DNA of 64,000 bases. Origin: Thamnaconus septentrionalis (Eukaryota; Chordata; Actinopteri; Tetraodontiformes; Monacanthidae). Shown here in pieces: positions 31,865 to 45,251 of this stretch. How positions within the stretch are numbered: the first letter of the stretch is position 1; the number at the start of each line of letters is the position of its first letter. The DNA lies in NCBI GenBank assembly GCA_009823395.1, contig CM020501.1, positions 28,880,361 to 28,944,360 of the forward strand. The letters are read 5' to 3'. The position numbers and the translations under genes are program-made. The notes under the pieces are model-generated. The model saw only the letters and a program-made list of their open reading frames with translations, had not been told where the DNA came from and ran no database searches.

Positions 31865-33271
31865 GCTTCTTTTGTTTCCAACCGTCTGGTTTAACAGACA
31901 CGGTGTGGTTGGAGCAAATGTAACAAAGGTGTCAAAAATTCTTTTTCTTTCTTTCTTTCTTTTTTCTTGCTACTTTTACGGAAAGGCCATGCAAAAAAGA
32001 AAAGAAAAAGAAAGTCCAACCTGGTGTGGTACCGAAACAAAAAGCCCCAATAGTCACTTTAAAATGCAGGAAAATCTGCAAACCTGACTTGACTTCACAA
32101 GTGTCTATTTAAGAATTTCGCAACTAGCATTAAAGCCCCGAGACTTAGCTGAGTGAGGCTGCCTGACCACTGGAACTTGTAAATTCCTGTTCGATTTTGG
32201 CCGTGTCATTTTAAAATAGATCTCATGCACTTTGCAGCTGGCTATCTAACGGAGTAGCTTAGCTCCCTCTCGGCTGCGTTAACGACAATAAAGAAAACTG
32301 TTTGCCGCCCTGATGTTTGGTCTAATATTTCAACCTGGAAAGTTATTTGTGAACTGCGGGAGCCTTTTAGAGGTAGAAAACATAGATCAGGGACATGTAG
32401 CCTTTTGGACCGCGGGGCCTTCCTGTCACGTGCGTTTATGAGCGATTTGAAGGCATTTTCAAATGATCGGAAACTCAAAATACCTTCAAAGTACTTACAA
32501 AAAAAAAGAAAATATACAAAATCACAGCCTTTATTCAGCATTATTCTCAGCTAATATGTTTTCACGTGTATTCTGTGTACTTCTGTTTCTCTCTTTTTTT
32601 CTCTAACCAACCTTGAATGCCCACAGTGTTGACGGAGCCAAAAAAACAAAACAAAAAACATTGCAGCAAACTGAATAACAATCAGTGTCCAGCCGGTGGG
32701 GTAGGGGGCCTGGGAGGGAGGGGTAGCTCCTCTTGAAAAGAAGGGTCTCGCCGCAACAGTAAATACTGGAGTGACTGCTCGAAGGTTACTCTTGGAAGCG
32801 GATACCTGCTGCTGATATGAGGGCCGTCAGTATCCTGAAACCAAAATCTTGAGCCCTTAAAGGAGACGGCAGCCAAAGAAAGGGGAGCTTACAACCGAAC
32901 AGTGAGGCCTATTCACATAATGGGTTTATGTTCCCGAACTCGCCCGCCTGCCCGCCTGCCTCTGGCCCCAATCTGGCCTCCCCTCTTTATAAGGCCTTAA
33001 TGACTGACCCATTTACATAACTCCCTTCCGGTTTGCGAATGTTTCCCTTTATGAGGGGCCTCTCTCCTCTTTCTGAACTCCACCTCGTCGTCGTCTCCCC
33101 CCACCTCCCTCCCGCCTCTCTCTGCAACCCAGGTGGAGCCTTGTCCCGAGCCTGGTCTGAGCCTAAAGTAAACTCTGTCACATGCGGAGAGGTGGAGGCC
33201 AGCCGCGGAACTGTGCTGATAATCTCTGTCAACAGCATATCTGAGGGTTCTGGCTGCCTGGCTACTGCTGA

Positions 33272-33276
<5 letters not shown>

Positions 33277-33306
<30 letters not shown>
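33277..33306. repeat. (GT)n microsatellite
   Basis: About 30 bp of GT dinucleotide. Confidence 0.95.
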
Positions 33307-33309
<3 letters not shown>

Positions 33310-34983
33310 CTGCACGCTTAAACCAACTGGCAAAGTGTGTCGTCTTCACTCTGCTCAGCCCGGCAGCCAACCACCATAAAGCATTTGGCCTTGCAGCGAG
33401 CTAACACAAACAGTATCTGGGAAATAGACGCTGAGCCCGAGCTGACCAATAAGCTCACTGGACGTTGTTCGAAACACTAAATCAGGTTGTTTTTTTTTGC
33501 TGAGCAATTTTTTTTTTTAACGTGTTCTGACTTTGACTGACTCGACTTACTTACAGAAGCCTTAACAAGCGTTGCGGTGCTCGCCAAGATTATTATCGCA
33601 AGTCTTTGTTTCACGTCCAGTCGGTTGGCTCGTTGGACGCAATTTAAGCTCGACAAACGGCGAGCGAGGGCGTTCGTTCCGGTGTCCAAAAAAACACGAC
33701 CGAAACCTCCCGTACGGCGCACATGCCAGGATCATAAAAAGAAACTGCAAATCCAGCGGCAATTGCCGTTTCTTCCTCAAATTTCCGCTGGCTAGCTGTA
33801 GAGCGAGCAACTCCAAGAGGTATGAGCTCTACAAACCCTGTTTTTGGCGTGCAAATACTTTCTTACTGCACTAACGGTAGATTTTCTGCACTGGACTCGA
33901 ATATTTCTTTTTCTGAAAACTTTTTACTTTTACTCCCTACAATTGTACACAAGTTCCTGTACTTTCTACTACCTACATTGGAAAAAAAACATGCTTGTTG
34001 TTACTTTTGTGTTATAAAGTGTTTAAAAGATACAAATTCTGTTATTTAGTAATTTGTTGTTGCCTGAAGTGGAGGTATTTGAACTCCGATGCTGTTGTTA
34101 AATATAAAAGTGGATCATATTTAAGAGGCCGATTATTTTTTGTGTTCCGTGGCTTTGGGTTCCTGGTCAGTTCAGTCCAGATTATTCTGTCACATCTTTT
34201 TCGTTCTCGCAGAATTAACAATGAATGTATTGTTTTCATTAATGGCAAAAAGACTTTTGTCTTTAGCACATTTCAGAACCTGTACTTTCGTACTTTGACC
34301 TGAGTAAAGGAGATTAATCAGTACTTTTACTTTTGCCAGAGTATATTTCTTTTTAGGGTTTGGGTTAGGGTTCAATTTCCTGCAATCTCTTTAATGACAA
34401 ATTGCCCTCCCTCTCCTCCACCCCGTTAAAATAACTCAGCTCGGCCACTTAGCTTGTGAAAAAAATACAAGGCCTGATGCAATTTATAGGGCAAGCAAGT
34501 GTGTTTTACAGCCCTGGAATCCTGCACTCGCTCGCTCATTCACAACAGCGGTCGCCCACGCAAAGCCTCTTAACCCCGTGGCACTGGGCTAGCAAATATG
34601 TAATGTCTTTGGCACACGGCAGCAAGGCTTTCAAGTGGGCATGAAACACAGTGTTGCGGAAGAACAGGAAAGCTGTGTGTTCCGCTTTTGGCGTCCCCCC
34701 CTCTTCCCCCCCCCCTTTTTTTTTCACGCGTTCGCACACACGCCTCTTTCATTCACGGACGCTCCGCAAACAGCGAGGACGAAATGTGTGTGTGTTTGTG
34801 TGTGTGATTGTGTGTGCGTGTTGGGAAGAGGGGTGGTGGTGGTGTCTCTCTTTCATAAATATAAAGACAGGAAGGAGGGCTTTTTACAAACGGCTTCCAG
34901 GATACGTACCTGTCTGCCGTCAAATGTCACGCTCAGAGCTGCGACATTCCGCACAAACGCAGAACACTGTGTGAGCCCCAAGG

Positions 34984-34984
<1 letters not shown>

Positions 34985-35039
<55 letters not shown>
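34985..35039. repeat. (CA)n microsatellite
   Basis: About 55 bp of pure CA dinucleotide. Confidence 0.97.
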
Positions 35040-35042
<3 letters not shown>

Positions 35043-38000
35043 TGCGGGCTTTTTCTCACAGGCGCAAAACTTTTGGGAGATTACGGACAAAGAAAGGGTT
35101 ATTTCGTCAAAACGAAAAGGTGGGGCTGGGGGGGGGGTTGTCAATGGGAGGTAAAAAAAAAAAAATCTCCCCACCGGTTCAAAAACCAAATATTATGTAA
35201 CAGCCGCGCAAGAGGTAAATGTGGGACGTTGTCCTGCGCCGGCTAAGGCTCAGAGGTTTACATAACCTTGTTCCTGGAATTGTCCAAAACTTTGATGTAT
35301 TATCCTGTTCGGAAAACATTGTTCACTTGTTGCACGAAAATAGACTTAAAAGGGAGGGCAAAAATGACTAACCTCTCGTTTCCCCGCTTGTTGCTGCTAT
35401 TGAGGCACCTCATTGTATGCTAATGACACACAAACCCTTTTTCCTCTTGAAGCATATATTTAGGTGATCCGTAAGATGTGGCACGCGTTCATTCATCCGG
35501 CGTACATTCATCCATTCACATATAATTTCAGGATGCTGCCTTGGCAGCCCTCATAATTAGAAACTAGCTTTTAGGTAGCGTAGCAATCAGCGGAAACGTA
35601 GGTCTAAATCATGCAACCCTGGTTCCCATGTGCTGCTCTGTGTGTCTGAAAACAGGACTCGCAACGCACACACACCAATGCAAGCTGAACGGCAAATATT
35701 GACATTCCGCCCCACGGATGCCACCTGGTCTGTCAATTGTGGGATCACGCGCCGCAATAAAAAGGTCACTTTTAATTTGGACACTTGCACGAAACCTGTG
35801 CACATGAGGCTGTCCCTGTACTAAAGGTGTCGCCAGGGGCAAACTTCTCAAACACATCCCGATTGAATGGTGTTGTTTTATTTTATAGGAGGTATTTTAT
35901 CCTATCCTGTCACTGTAACTGCTGTGCCAATACAAATTACTGAAACAACAATAAAATTGAATCCCTCCTCTTTTGACATTTACACCTGGCTAAGTTGTCA
36001 ATAAGAGAAGATAGGAGATGTGGTCTTTGGCGCTGCAAAAAACGAAACAAAACTACAATGTTGTTTGGCTGTTGCCAGTGTTCCCCTCCCTTCCGGGCTG
36101 AACTTTTCTGCTTCCATTTTGTTCCTTTGTTGAAAGACGGAGCAACGCCGCTCGAGCATGTAATTAGTTTCAGCACTCTCAAACAACAGAGACGATATAA
36201 AAAGTGACTCCGGAGTTTATCATCGAGCAGCTGTAGCGGAAACTAGAGTGTGTTCTGTAGTGTGTGTTTACTGCCCCTCCTCCAGAAAGTCAGTACATAT
36301 GCTGAGGGCTTTGTGGTGCTTTTTCTGTCTTATGTCATGTAAAACTAAAATTTGTTGTGACCAAGATATCTAGCACACTGGCTACTAAAGCAATGAAATC
36401 TATAGGTTACTAGCTAGTTAATAGGTCTTCTTCCTACTTCAACAGCAGATCTATGAATTTAAATCCAGTTATCCCTGTGCAACAGCCACGTGGAGACCCA
36501 TGGTGTAAGGTGGATGCTTGGTGAAAACAACGGATGTTGTGTTTGGGGGAAGTCGGGTGCAAAGCGGTGAGCAAGAAGTGCGGACTCAAAATTCCAGAAC
36601 GGGATCTTGAGATTTCCCATGACCTACAACCATTCTGGAAGCTCTGGATTAGCTGTCAGTTGGTACCTGATGACATCGAAGGTTGTCGGGGCCAAGCCTC
36701 CTGGTTGCTGGAGAGACCCACACTCCCTTCAACTCCTTTATGTGTGGAGAGCTTTGACACGTGGAGTCGCAGGACTCCTGGAGCGCGACCCCTTAGTATT
36801 TTCACAGTAAACAGCCCCTCCGACGGCTCTGACTCCCTCTACTCCCTCCACAAACAGTGGCCTCCTTTCAAGGCCATCACTTAAGGGCTCTATTAATAAT
36901 TTGACAAGTTTTCTCAAAGATTAATTATGGCCAGCTTCTCAGCTGCAAATTATGTGGGGTGGAGAGGCTCTGAAAAAACCTTCTCCAGCATCATTTCCAG
37001 GGCCCAATTTTCCACTTATCGAGATGTCAATGAGGAGCAAAGCTTGTTTAGCAGTCTTGTTGATGCATGGATCCCCATTAGTTGAACGGGAATGAACAAC
37101 GCTTAAAGGCAAATGATCCTCCTATTCAACAAAGACCAAGGCTGAACTGGAGACCAGACTCCAAAGACCATGGCTGTAAATTTGAAGCCAACGGCAATGA
37201 AATTAGGGCTGAGCTACGTGACTTTGGTTTTGTTTTCAAGCACAATCATTTCACTCAAAGAAGCCGCACCAAGGGAGGCCTGATAGTCGATTATTATGTT
37301 CATCTGGTTGTTGCCACAATTGCGACCGGAGCCAGACAAGTTTTCTTGGAGATTAAAGTGGATCTGTATGGCTAAAAGCACTGAGTTTCAAGTCTAATTT
37401 CTAATTTCACTACCTGAACTACACAACACAAGACTGTGAATGTTCCTTTTCCGCTATTTTTCCACACTGTGGTATTCAGGCACGACATGATGGCTTGAAT
37501 TTGAGGCAAGCAGCAATTTCACGTTTTTGAGCGAGTTGCGCCTTCAGGTGGACAGTTCCAAGCAGTTACTGCAAAGGTGCAATCCAAAAATACACTCTTT
37601 GGGTCGTACAACCCCTGGAAGCGCAACATACCAGTTTTCTTTCGGTCCGGTGCCATTTATAGCAGCTGCGAGTGAAGGCGCAGCCAGACACTCTGTCCTT
37701 AAACCAATTAGAGTTGGACGCCGGCCCACTTTGAGCCCCCATGAGACTTTGTGTCGAACCTGCAACTGCTGGCTGAAGAGGCAAACACCGGCCATACATC
37801 AGCATTCCGGGACGTGGACGGCTTCTGTTTGTGTTGAGTTTGTCCGTGTGTGTGTTCATGATGTTGTCCGCCCGAGATAAGAGCCCACCTACCTGCCCGG
37901 CTCTCTCTCTGAACCGCTCAGACTTGGCTAACGCTAGTCAGCCTACCTAACAATGTCAATGGTTGCAATAAAAAGTATGTTAATTTAAGTGCTTGGGGGA

Positions 38001-39482
38001 AAAAATGCCAAAAAAAAAGCCCGTTTCGAGCCAAGAATCCTGCTTTCTGTCGATATCACTCTTGCGCTGCAGCCCCGAGACGTCATCTGCAGGCACGCGG
38101 GGAGGAGACGGCGGACGGAGAGGTGAACCGGGCGCGAACAAAGCGCAGATTGTTTCTCCGTCGCTGTCTGTCCGCCACAACAATGAGCCATTCATCTGCC
38201 CCGCGATGGGCCCTAATTAATTCCAACTTTACATTCTGACCTACATCTCCACTCCGCTCCGCACCCCAGCCCCCGTGGTCCTCTGGCTCTTCCCCCCTCC
38301 GTTGTCCCCCGGATCCGGCAATTAACGCGTCCTGCCAGATGACTTCAGCCTCCGTCCACGTCTCTAACTTGGCTCTCCCTTTTCTTCTGAGGAAAACAAG
38401 CCACTTTTACTCACTGGCCTTGACACATGACATATGAGTGAGTTCCTTTGTGCCACTTGTTCTCACAAAAGAATTTCATATTCTAAAATGACTCATTGGG
38501 TATGAGTCGTATCTTTTTGGGACATGTGGACATTTTTTGGGGGCTTTGTTGTGAAGATTATTCATTTTTCTGTGGCTTACTTGTTTGTATCCTCTTGACT
38601 TTTAGTGTGAAAACTGACTTGAGTTTCAACACTTCCACTCCAACTTCCTGTCTGAGTTCACTGAACACAGTGGGTGGAACGATTCCTGAATCCCTTAGGA
38701 TTAATTGCACGTATCCATGGTATCCTGGTTACAAGCATTTTCTGGGCAAAGCTTAGTAGATTGATTGGATAAACCATTTGCCTATCACAGTAAAGTGGTT
38801 TCATAAAAGGCAAAGTTAATTTGCCCTCTGTTACTGCTCTATTATAAAAATACCATCCAGTCCTGTTGCTTCTGTAACTTAGGCTAACTCCTTTAGTGCA
38901 GATCCTAGCAAGTCACTTTGCTCCCTTTAAAAGCAGCTGCTGGCGATGGGCACAATCTGCTTCCTGCTTACCTCACAACACAAAAGAAGCCTGCTGGAAA
39001 TGTTAAGATGACTGGCAAATGCTCTCTGCTGGAGCGTTGGCAAGACGAAAGAGTGAGATTCAGAGTTGCACATTGGCGCGAACCAACTCTACACTTTGCC
39101 CCCAACTTTTTATTCTTTTAGCCTCGGATCATCTTTTTACCCTTAGACAATTTTCAGACTCAATGCGGATGGAGTTCATCTTCTGAAAAAATGCTTTGAT
39201 CACATCTCTCGTCTCAGCGCAGAAGCTCCCGCCAGAAAGAAAGAAAGAAGAAGTAGGAAAAAAAAAAGGAGGAGGAAAAAAACACTGTCAGCCAGCGCAC
39301 TCAAGGTGAAATAATCAACTTCCTCAATCTGAGATAAGTGCTCGAGCCTGGATGTGTCTCTGTGGACACCTGCCAGGACCCTGGGAGGTGTCCTGATTGC
39401 ATCTCCGGATCCGGAGAGGCCTCGCTGGGATCTGATCTGCGCAGATCTGTTGCTTTTGCTCCCATGCACACTAGTGTCTTTG

Positions 39483-39484
<2 letters not shown>

Positions 39485-39558
<74 letters not shown>
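39485..39558. repeat. (CA)n microsatellite
   Basis: About 74 bp of pure CA dinucleotide; a second, shorter CA run follows at about 39609-39628. Confidence 0.97.
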
Positions 39559-39560
<2 letters not shown>

Positions 39561-40048
39561 CGGCCTCTAGCACACACAGATGAAAATGGTCTTTTTGCCC
39601 CCCCTCCCCACACACACACACACACACTGTCAAACTGAGCTTGGTAGCATTTCCTCCTTCCTGCCCTAGATTTAAAACGCAAGGGTGGGGGGAGGGGCTG
39701 GTGAGCTGAAAAAGGAGGGGATGTGGGTGAGGGAGGTTGCTGGGGGGGCAGTGAGGGGGTCAGTTGGGGCGGCCTGAGACAGAGAAGAGAGGAAGGGGGC
39801 GACTGAGTGGCAAAGAGAGAGAGAGCGAGAGGGAGAGAGAGAGAGAAATAGGTGGGTGAGCGCATGAAATGGGTGTGAGGAGGAGTGGGGAATGGGGGGG
39901 GGGGGGTTGTCTGTGGTGGTGGGGTGGAGGTTGGGGAGGCGGGGTTGGGGGGGCACAAAATCAAGAACAGAGGCCGCTTTGTCGATAGCGACAGCAAGCT
40001 TTACGGCGATCGTTTGCTAGCTTAGGCGCCCCGGACTCAAAGAGCAGC

Positions 40049-40128
40049 ACTCTCTCTCTCTCGCTCTCTCTCTCTCTCGCTCTCTCTCTCTCGCTCTCTC
40101 TCTCTCGCTCTCTCTCTTTCTCTCTCTC
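40049..40128. repeat. (CT)n microsatellite with periodic G interruptions
   Basis: A CT tract of about 80 bp in which TCGC interruptions recur, so the array is CT blocks separated by CG. Confidence 0.95.
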
Positions 40129-41700
40129 TCCCGTGTGCATGGCAGCGCGACTTTTTTACGCCAGAGTAGCGTCCGCGACAGGACGCACGCGTGTTGGAGT
40201 TGGAGCTGCGTGGAGGAGCACGACGTCCGCGTCTGTCCAAGAAACACATGGAAAACACACGCACGCACGCGCGGGCGGGCACACACAGGATATTGGCCTC
40301 GTCCAAGAGGCCGTAACATTAAACGCATGTTGACCAGGTCCTTGATAAGTGACTTCCTCCTCAGCGCTGCAAGGATTATGAAGGGAGTCCAATGAAAACA
40401 AGATTTGATGTTGAAATTCCTGCAGCCTCATATACGCCACGACACGTCAGTTTCACTCGCGTTCGGCCCTGCAAGGGAGGCTTAACCCCGGCTGAGGTAA
40501 AGGAGAAGAACAAAAAAATGTTTGGCTAAAGTCAGAATAGTGATGGACGATAATTGCGGATAAAATGGCAGCAATTGAAATCCGCTCCGACGGTACTTAA
40601 CGGTCGTCTATCAAACAGCAAATCAATCCGTCTCATGCTAACGTAGAATGTTCCGAGCCGGAGAAAATTCTCATGCTTTCGCCGGTCAAAGACTGTTACA
40701 CCTCACGGATGTTTAGAAAACCAACCCAGCTGCAGATTTTTAGATGCTAAACTATTAGAAAAATGGGCCATTAACAGAAATTGGATAAATTGTTAATATG
40801 AACATGTCCCTGAAATGTTTCTGCTTTATCGAAGGTCTTCCGGGATGACAAATCAGAAGACATGATTCCTAGATATGTTTATCCCAGTTAGCGACAATTT
40901 GCTCAAGCAGGAAGAGCAAGGACATTTAGCTAAACTTTTGCTAAAAACAAAAAAAAAGTTTAGCACCGGTAGTACAACCGCTGCAACTGAAACACCCACG
41001 CTAATCTCCTTAGCACCAGCGAGGCTGGCTGTCACTTCCTGCCTGTCCTCTGGGGCCTTCTTCTTCTTCTTCTCCTTCTTCTTCTTCATCTTCTGTAGCG
41101 CCTCTGCGAATCCCAGCTGTCAGACCTGGACAAGCAATTACAGTCCACAGCATTACAATAAGAAAAAACTCAAATAGGAGATTTATGTTGCGTTGGCCCT
41201 TCCGCAGGCGCCCTTATTGTGCGTCAACAAATTTGGTTGCTTGCGGGGCAAATGAGGCAAATCATCAGACAAATGCTTGGCAAATGACGCTGATGGCAGG
41301 TTTTGCGACAAGCCCCCTACCAACTACCCCCTTTCCTGTCACGCCGATGCTCATCTGAGGGCCCCATTCAGAGACTAACCGTGCCCCGGTTAGCATAGCT
41401 CGCGTGCTACGAGGGCGGTGGCAGCGGCGGCGTTGTGAGGGTCTCTTTCTTCAGGGTCACCGGGCGCACGGCGACCACAGAAAGTCGTTTTCCAGCACAC
41501 ACATACTCCCCCCCGCCATAGCCGTGTGTGTGTTCAGCTTAGGGCCGTCTCACCGCAGGAACTTCCCCCCCGGCCAATGCACACACACACACACGCAAAA
41601 GGTTCCCAAACACATGCTTATACACTCAGCTGCACACAGACACGCACACAACATTCCTGGAGGACAAGCGCTCCCATGTGTGTTATACATCTGGTGTCGG

Positions 41701-42085
41701 TATCAGTGAGTGGGAGTGAGTGAGCTTCTGGGTGCTTTAGCATTGATTTTAGCTTTCGCTTCGACCCAGCAGGATATAAACACGATTAAGGCCGACTTAC
41801 TCAGACATCGGGCTGATTTAAGGGGGCTTCTGTTGCAAGTGTGTCCATCCAGTCACTGGAATTTTGCAAAACTGTACCTAACCTGCCCCCCCCCCAACCC
41901 GCCCACCCGCCCTCCTCTTTCCCCCTCTCATCCCGTCTATGTAGCTCGCAAGACCAAAACTGAGCCCCCCTTTTTTCCCCCCTGCGCTAATCACGCCGGG
42001 CATTCCAGCCCTGAAGAACTGTGTTGCCCTTGGCCGCGCGGCCCGCTAACGCCGCCTTCACAGGACGCCTTTGCGCCGGGATGAC
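41701..42085. other. Short intergenic stretch, nothing recognised
   Basis: C-rich low-complexity DNA around 41886-41985. No gene seen. Confidence 0.4.
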
Positions 42086-42093
42086 ACGTTAAG

Positions 42094-42331
42094 TAGTGAT
42101 GTCGATATTTTTGACCATATATAGATCGCTAATCAGAGTAAAATTTTGTATTGATAATTTTAAGAAAATATCAATGTATATACATATGTATTTATTTTTG
42201 ACCACAGCGACTGCGCAGTGGGCTGAAAGAATTACAAACCAAAAAGTGTGTTGATATCGATATCGCAATATCGACCCCAAAAATATCAATTATCGCATCG
42301 AATTTGAAACATATGCCATCACCCATCACTA
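42094..42331. mobile_element. hAT-type MITE, 238 bp, with perfect 8-bp target duplication
   Basis: The ends read TAGTGATG (42094-42101) and CATCACTA (42324-42331), a perfect 8-bp terminal inverted repeat. They are flanked by identical ACGTTAAG copies at 42086-42093 and 42332-42339. The 8-bp duplication is the hAT signature. The interior is AT-rich with many GATATCG/CGATATC palindromic words and no transposase. The perfect duplication suggests a fairly recent insertion, or at least little decay. Confidence 0.85.
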
Positions 42332-42339
42332 ACGTTAAG

Positions 42340-43627
42340 TGTGGCGGCTTCTTTCTCTGAGCCTGTATTGCGTTGCACCAGAGCCTTAGCATCTGCGCTA
42401 GTAATCACGAAGAACTGCGAACAGAAGCGAGACTCAAACTGCAGCGCTGCGTTCCTAGGTCAGAATTTTCACAGCAGTTTTTCGCCTTGCCCTTGGACCA
42501 CTAGTACCCCCCTGACCCGGTCCTAACGAACCCCATCCATTCCGTTCCTTTCCCACTCTGCTTTTGAAGCTCCTTCCTTTGACAATCTCCTCGTCCTTGT
42601 AGCATCACAGCCGCAAAACACTGTTGCGTTCCTCCAAAAACAGAGGGGGCCTTTATCTTGTGAAAAGTTGCACCTGTGCTCATTCCAACCTGGATAGCTT
42701 TGGCGGAGAACGCTTCCCCTCCCACTTCCCCACCCCCACGCCCCCACCCTGCTCTCGCCCTCCTGTCTTGTCACCCGGTTGTTTGGGAATCCAGAGGAAT
42801 CCCAGGTATGCCGGCAATCTCTGAAACCATTGACAAATTTCTGTCTTCGGAGGCCCAGCGGCGAGGCAGGGTGGGGTGGAGGGGGGGGGCGGCTTTGGGG
42901 GTGGGTTTGTCATCGTCTGCTTGTCAGCATACCGCACCTGCGGACGGTAACAGGAGCCTGCGGCCACCACCCCACCGCCACCCCGCCATAGCTGCCTGAC
43001 AGGCTCAAGAGATCAATTTCCTGCTGCATCCGAGGCGAACGCGAGACAGGAATGGCCTCGGGGGCGTCTACGAAAGGCCTCGGATTGGAAAAAAGAAAAA
43101 GAAAGAAATGGGACAAAGAGTCGGGCCTCTCCGTTTCCTCTCTGACATGCGCGTGCACGTATTTCATGGTTAGCCTGAGGCTGTGGTACTGCACGTAATA
43201 AAGGTTTCACAAACTTTCACAACCGACAATCGACAAGACAATAAAAGATTTTACACTGAGGTCACCGAACTTTATTTTAGTGACAAGCAAAAGTGAGATT
43301 TAAGCTGAGGATCCCAAATAAAACAAACAAACAAACAAAAACAAGCAAAAAACTAGCATCTCTTCACTTCATTGTGACGAAGATGTTTGATGGTTTTTGA
43401 AAAGTTTGCAAGGTGATGGTGAAGTTGAAGTTGAGTTTTTTTTCTCTCTCCAGATATTAGCTTGTTGCTAATTGCTCACATTTGTGTGGCAGCATTGGTT
43501 TCGTTAAAAATATATATATAATAATAATGACATATCTAGCTAACTATAGCATTTAAATTGTCCCGTTGTGGCTGCTGGCTGGTTTGAAAAGTGAAAAAGT
43601 GTGAATGCCTCCTAATTATCTTTGGGC

Positions 43628-43696
<69 letters not shown>

Positions 43697-43957
43697 CTTT
43701 TGCAGTTTTATCCCCCCTCCACCAAACGTGGCAGTTATGTCTGTGCAGATTTGACTTGCAAATGTTCCACCCTCCTTCCTCGCGCCCGTCATTTGAATAA
43801 TTCGATCCGCTTCTCAATGACGCCATTCAAAACGGACGGTTACACGATATTGCCGAAGCAAAGGGGGTTCTGGGAAAAAAGCAGAGAGAGAAAGGAGAAG
43901 TTGGGATGAAAGAAAAGAAAAAGTGCACACATGGAAGTGTATTTGCCTGCTCCACGT
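42340..43957. other. Intergenic, no gene seen
   Basis: C-rich and G-rich low-complexity segments (42710-42990), a TA microsatellite at 43638-43694, and otherwise unassigned sequence. Confidence 0.4.
43638..43694. repeat. (TA)n microsatellite
   Basis: About 57 bp of TA dinucleotide; able to form a cruciform or slipped structure. Confidence 0.97.
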
Positions 43958-44461
43958 TAAAGCAACTCTAGGTAACTTTCGGTGGAAATGGCGAAGTGGC
44001 GAAGTAAAACACACTGCAGCGCTAGTTTATTGATGTGGGAAAATACAAATAGTGGCCTAGCTGGAGCGCTCGTATGTGTTCAGGAAAAACACCAATATAA
44101 AATGCAAAACAGACACTGACAATAACGTTGTAGCAAATGTTCAACACTTTTATTACTTCGTCTTTCATCGAGGTTAATTATTGGGTTCCATTCCGTGATT
44201 TTCTAATCTTATGTATTTGTAATAGTAGTATGTAAAAAACCGCCTCTAAATAAACCATGTGACGTTGCCGTATCGTGGTTCGTCCGGCGAACCACTATAT
44301 CTGGTGGTTCGTCCGCCTTGAAAGTTACGCAGTGCAGTTACAGCTGGCACAACCCCCCTCTCGCTGCCGAGGCGGCACCATTGATCCTATTAATCGGTTA
44401 TGTGCCGCTTTACTGAGTTTGGAATCATTTTATGGTCGAAAAGTTACCTAGAGCTGCTTTA
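43958..44461. mobile_element. Roughly 0.5-kb MITE with ~20-bp inverted ends and TA flanks
   Basis: The left end reads AAGCAACTCTAGGTAACTTT. The right end, reverse-complemented, reads AAGCAGCTCTAGGTAACTTT, a single mismatch over 20 bp. Both ends are bordered by TA (43958-43959 and 44460-44461), the target duplication of Tc1/mariner-type elements. No transposase is encoded. The flanks give no longer duplication. Confidence 0.75.
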
Positions 44462-45214
44462 GACCTCAACCGTTGCATAAAATGACAAAACACTTACAAT
44501 GAAAAAAAAAACAAACCAAAGAAAACTTGACGTTCGAACAGTGTCCTGAAGTTTCCTAGTCAACTACTGCCAGAGCTAGCCCGCTAGTGACAGTCCATCA
44601 CTTCCGAGACATTGTGAATATGCTTGATTTTTTTTTTGTTTTTTTGAAAAATAAGAACACACTTTCCCAATGATTCACTAAAAAAACGCATCTGTCTTTT
44701 GTTTGGGTCACCTCAGATGGTGAACAACAAAAACAAAACAAAACCACTTGGCTAGCAAAAAAAGTTAGCAATCACCTGAGTGTAGTTAGCTGGCAAATGA
44801 ATCAACTTTTCAGACACAGCTGATTGACCTTTTTTGAAGTGATTACTGCAAATAATTAAATAATTTCTTAAATTGTATCACCACTACAACATTCTGGCCC
44901 CTCAGTGGAACTTTTCCTTTCAGTTTTAATGGCCAAAGCTCAACCACGAGTCATTTCCTGACCCAACGCCACTTTCACCTGATACGGTTTTACAAACGCC
45001 ACATCAGCAGTGTGACTAATGAAAGAGACTTTGATGGGACAGAGTAAAAAAACAACAAAACAAAACAAAAAAAAACACAATGCAAACTGCAGCAACAATC
45101 TTTTGCGCTGTTTCGAGTTTTGAAACCCTGCATCATCTTTCACTGAATGCAAATACATTCAAAGTCAAGGTCTACCTCCATTTTCCTCTCCCATTCAACA
45201 TCTCTGAGCTATCA

Positions 45215-45216
45215 CG

Positions 45217-45249
<33 letters not shown>
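45215..45249. repeat. (CA)n microsatellite
   Basis: About 35 bp of mostly pure CA dinucleotide, starting with CGCACGCACA. Confidence 0.95.

Positions 45250-45251
<2 letters not shown>

Larger units (their letters stand above)
30331..41700. other. Gene-poor intergenic region, no gene seen
   Basis: No coding exon could be supported on either strand. It holds long CA/GT tracts (31803-31862, 33277-33306, 34985-35039, 39485-39558), a CT tract (40049-40128), a dispersed repeat near 31168-31270, and G-rich low-complexity DNA at 39680-39960. The stretch at about 36500-37400 is free of simple repeats and has TAATTA-type motifs, so it is a candidate regulatory element. The 116-codon open frame at 36534-36884 has no recognisable homology. 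Confidence 0.4.

Noticed and set aside
31626..32087. 153-residue plus-strand ORF
   Set aside because: Runs through the AC microsatellite (Thr-His run) and T-rich tracts; no gene features.
34355..34375. TTAGGG-like words suggesting a telomeric repeat
   Set aside because: Only a degenerate GGTTTGGGTTAGGG; too short for an interstitial telomeric array.
34635..35246. 203-residue plus-strand ORF
   Set aside because: Crosses a CA microsatellite (His-Thr run) and G-rich tracts; nothing recognisable.
36534..36884. 116-residue ORF in the gene desert
   Set aside because: No repeats in it, but also no homology I know, no exon signals and no partner exons; kept only as part of a possible regulatory block.
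39200..39997. 265-residue minus-strand ORF
   Set aside because: Built from CA repeat (Val-Cys run) and G-rich low-complexity DNA; no family similarity or splice support.
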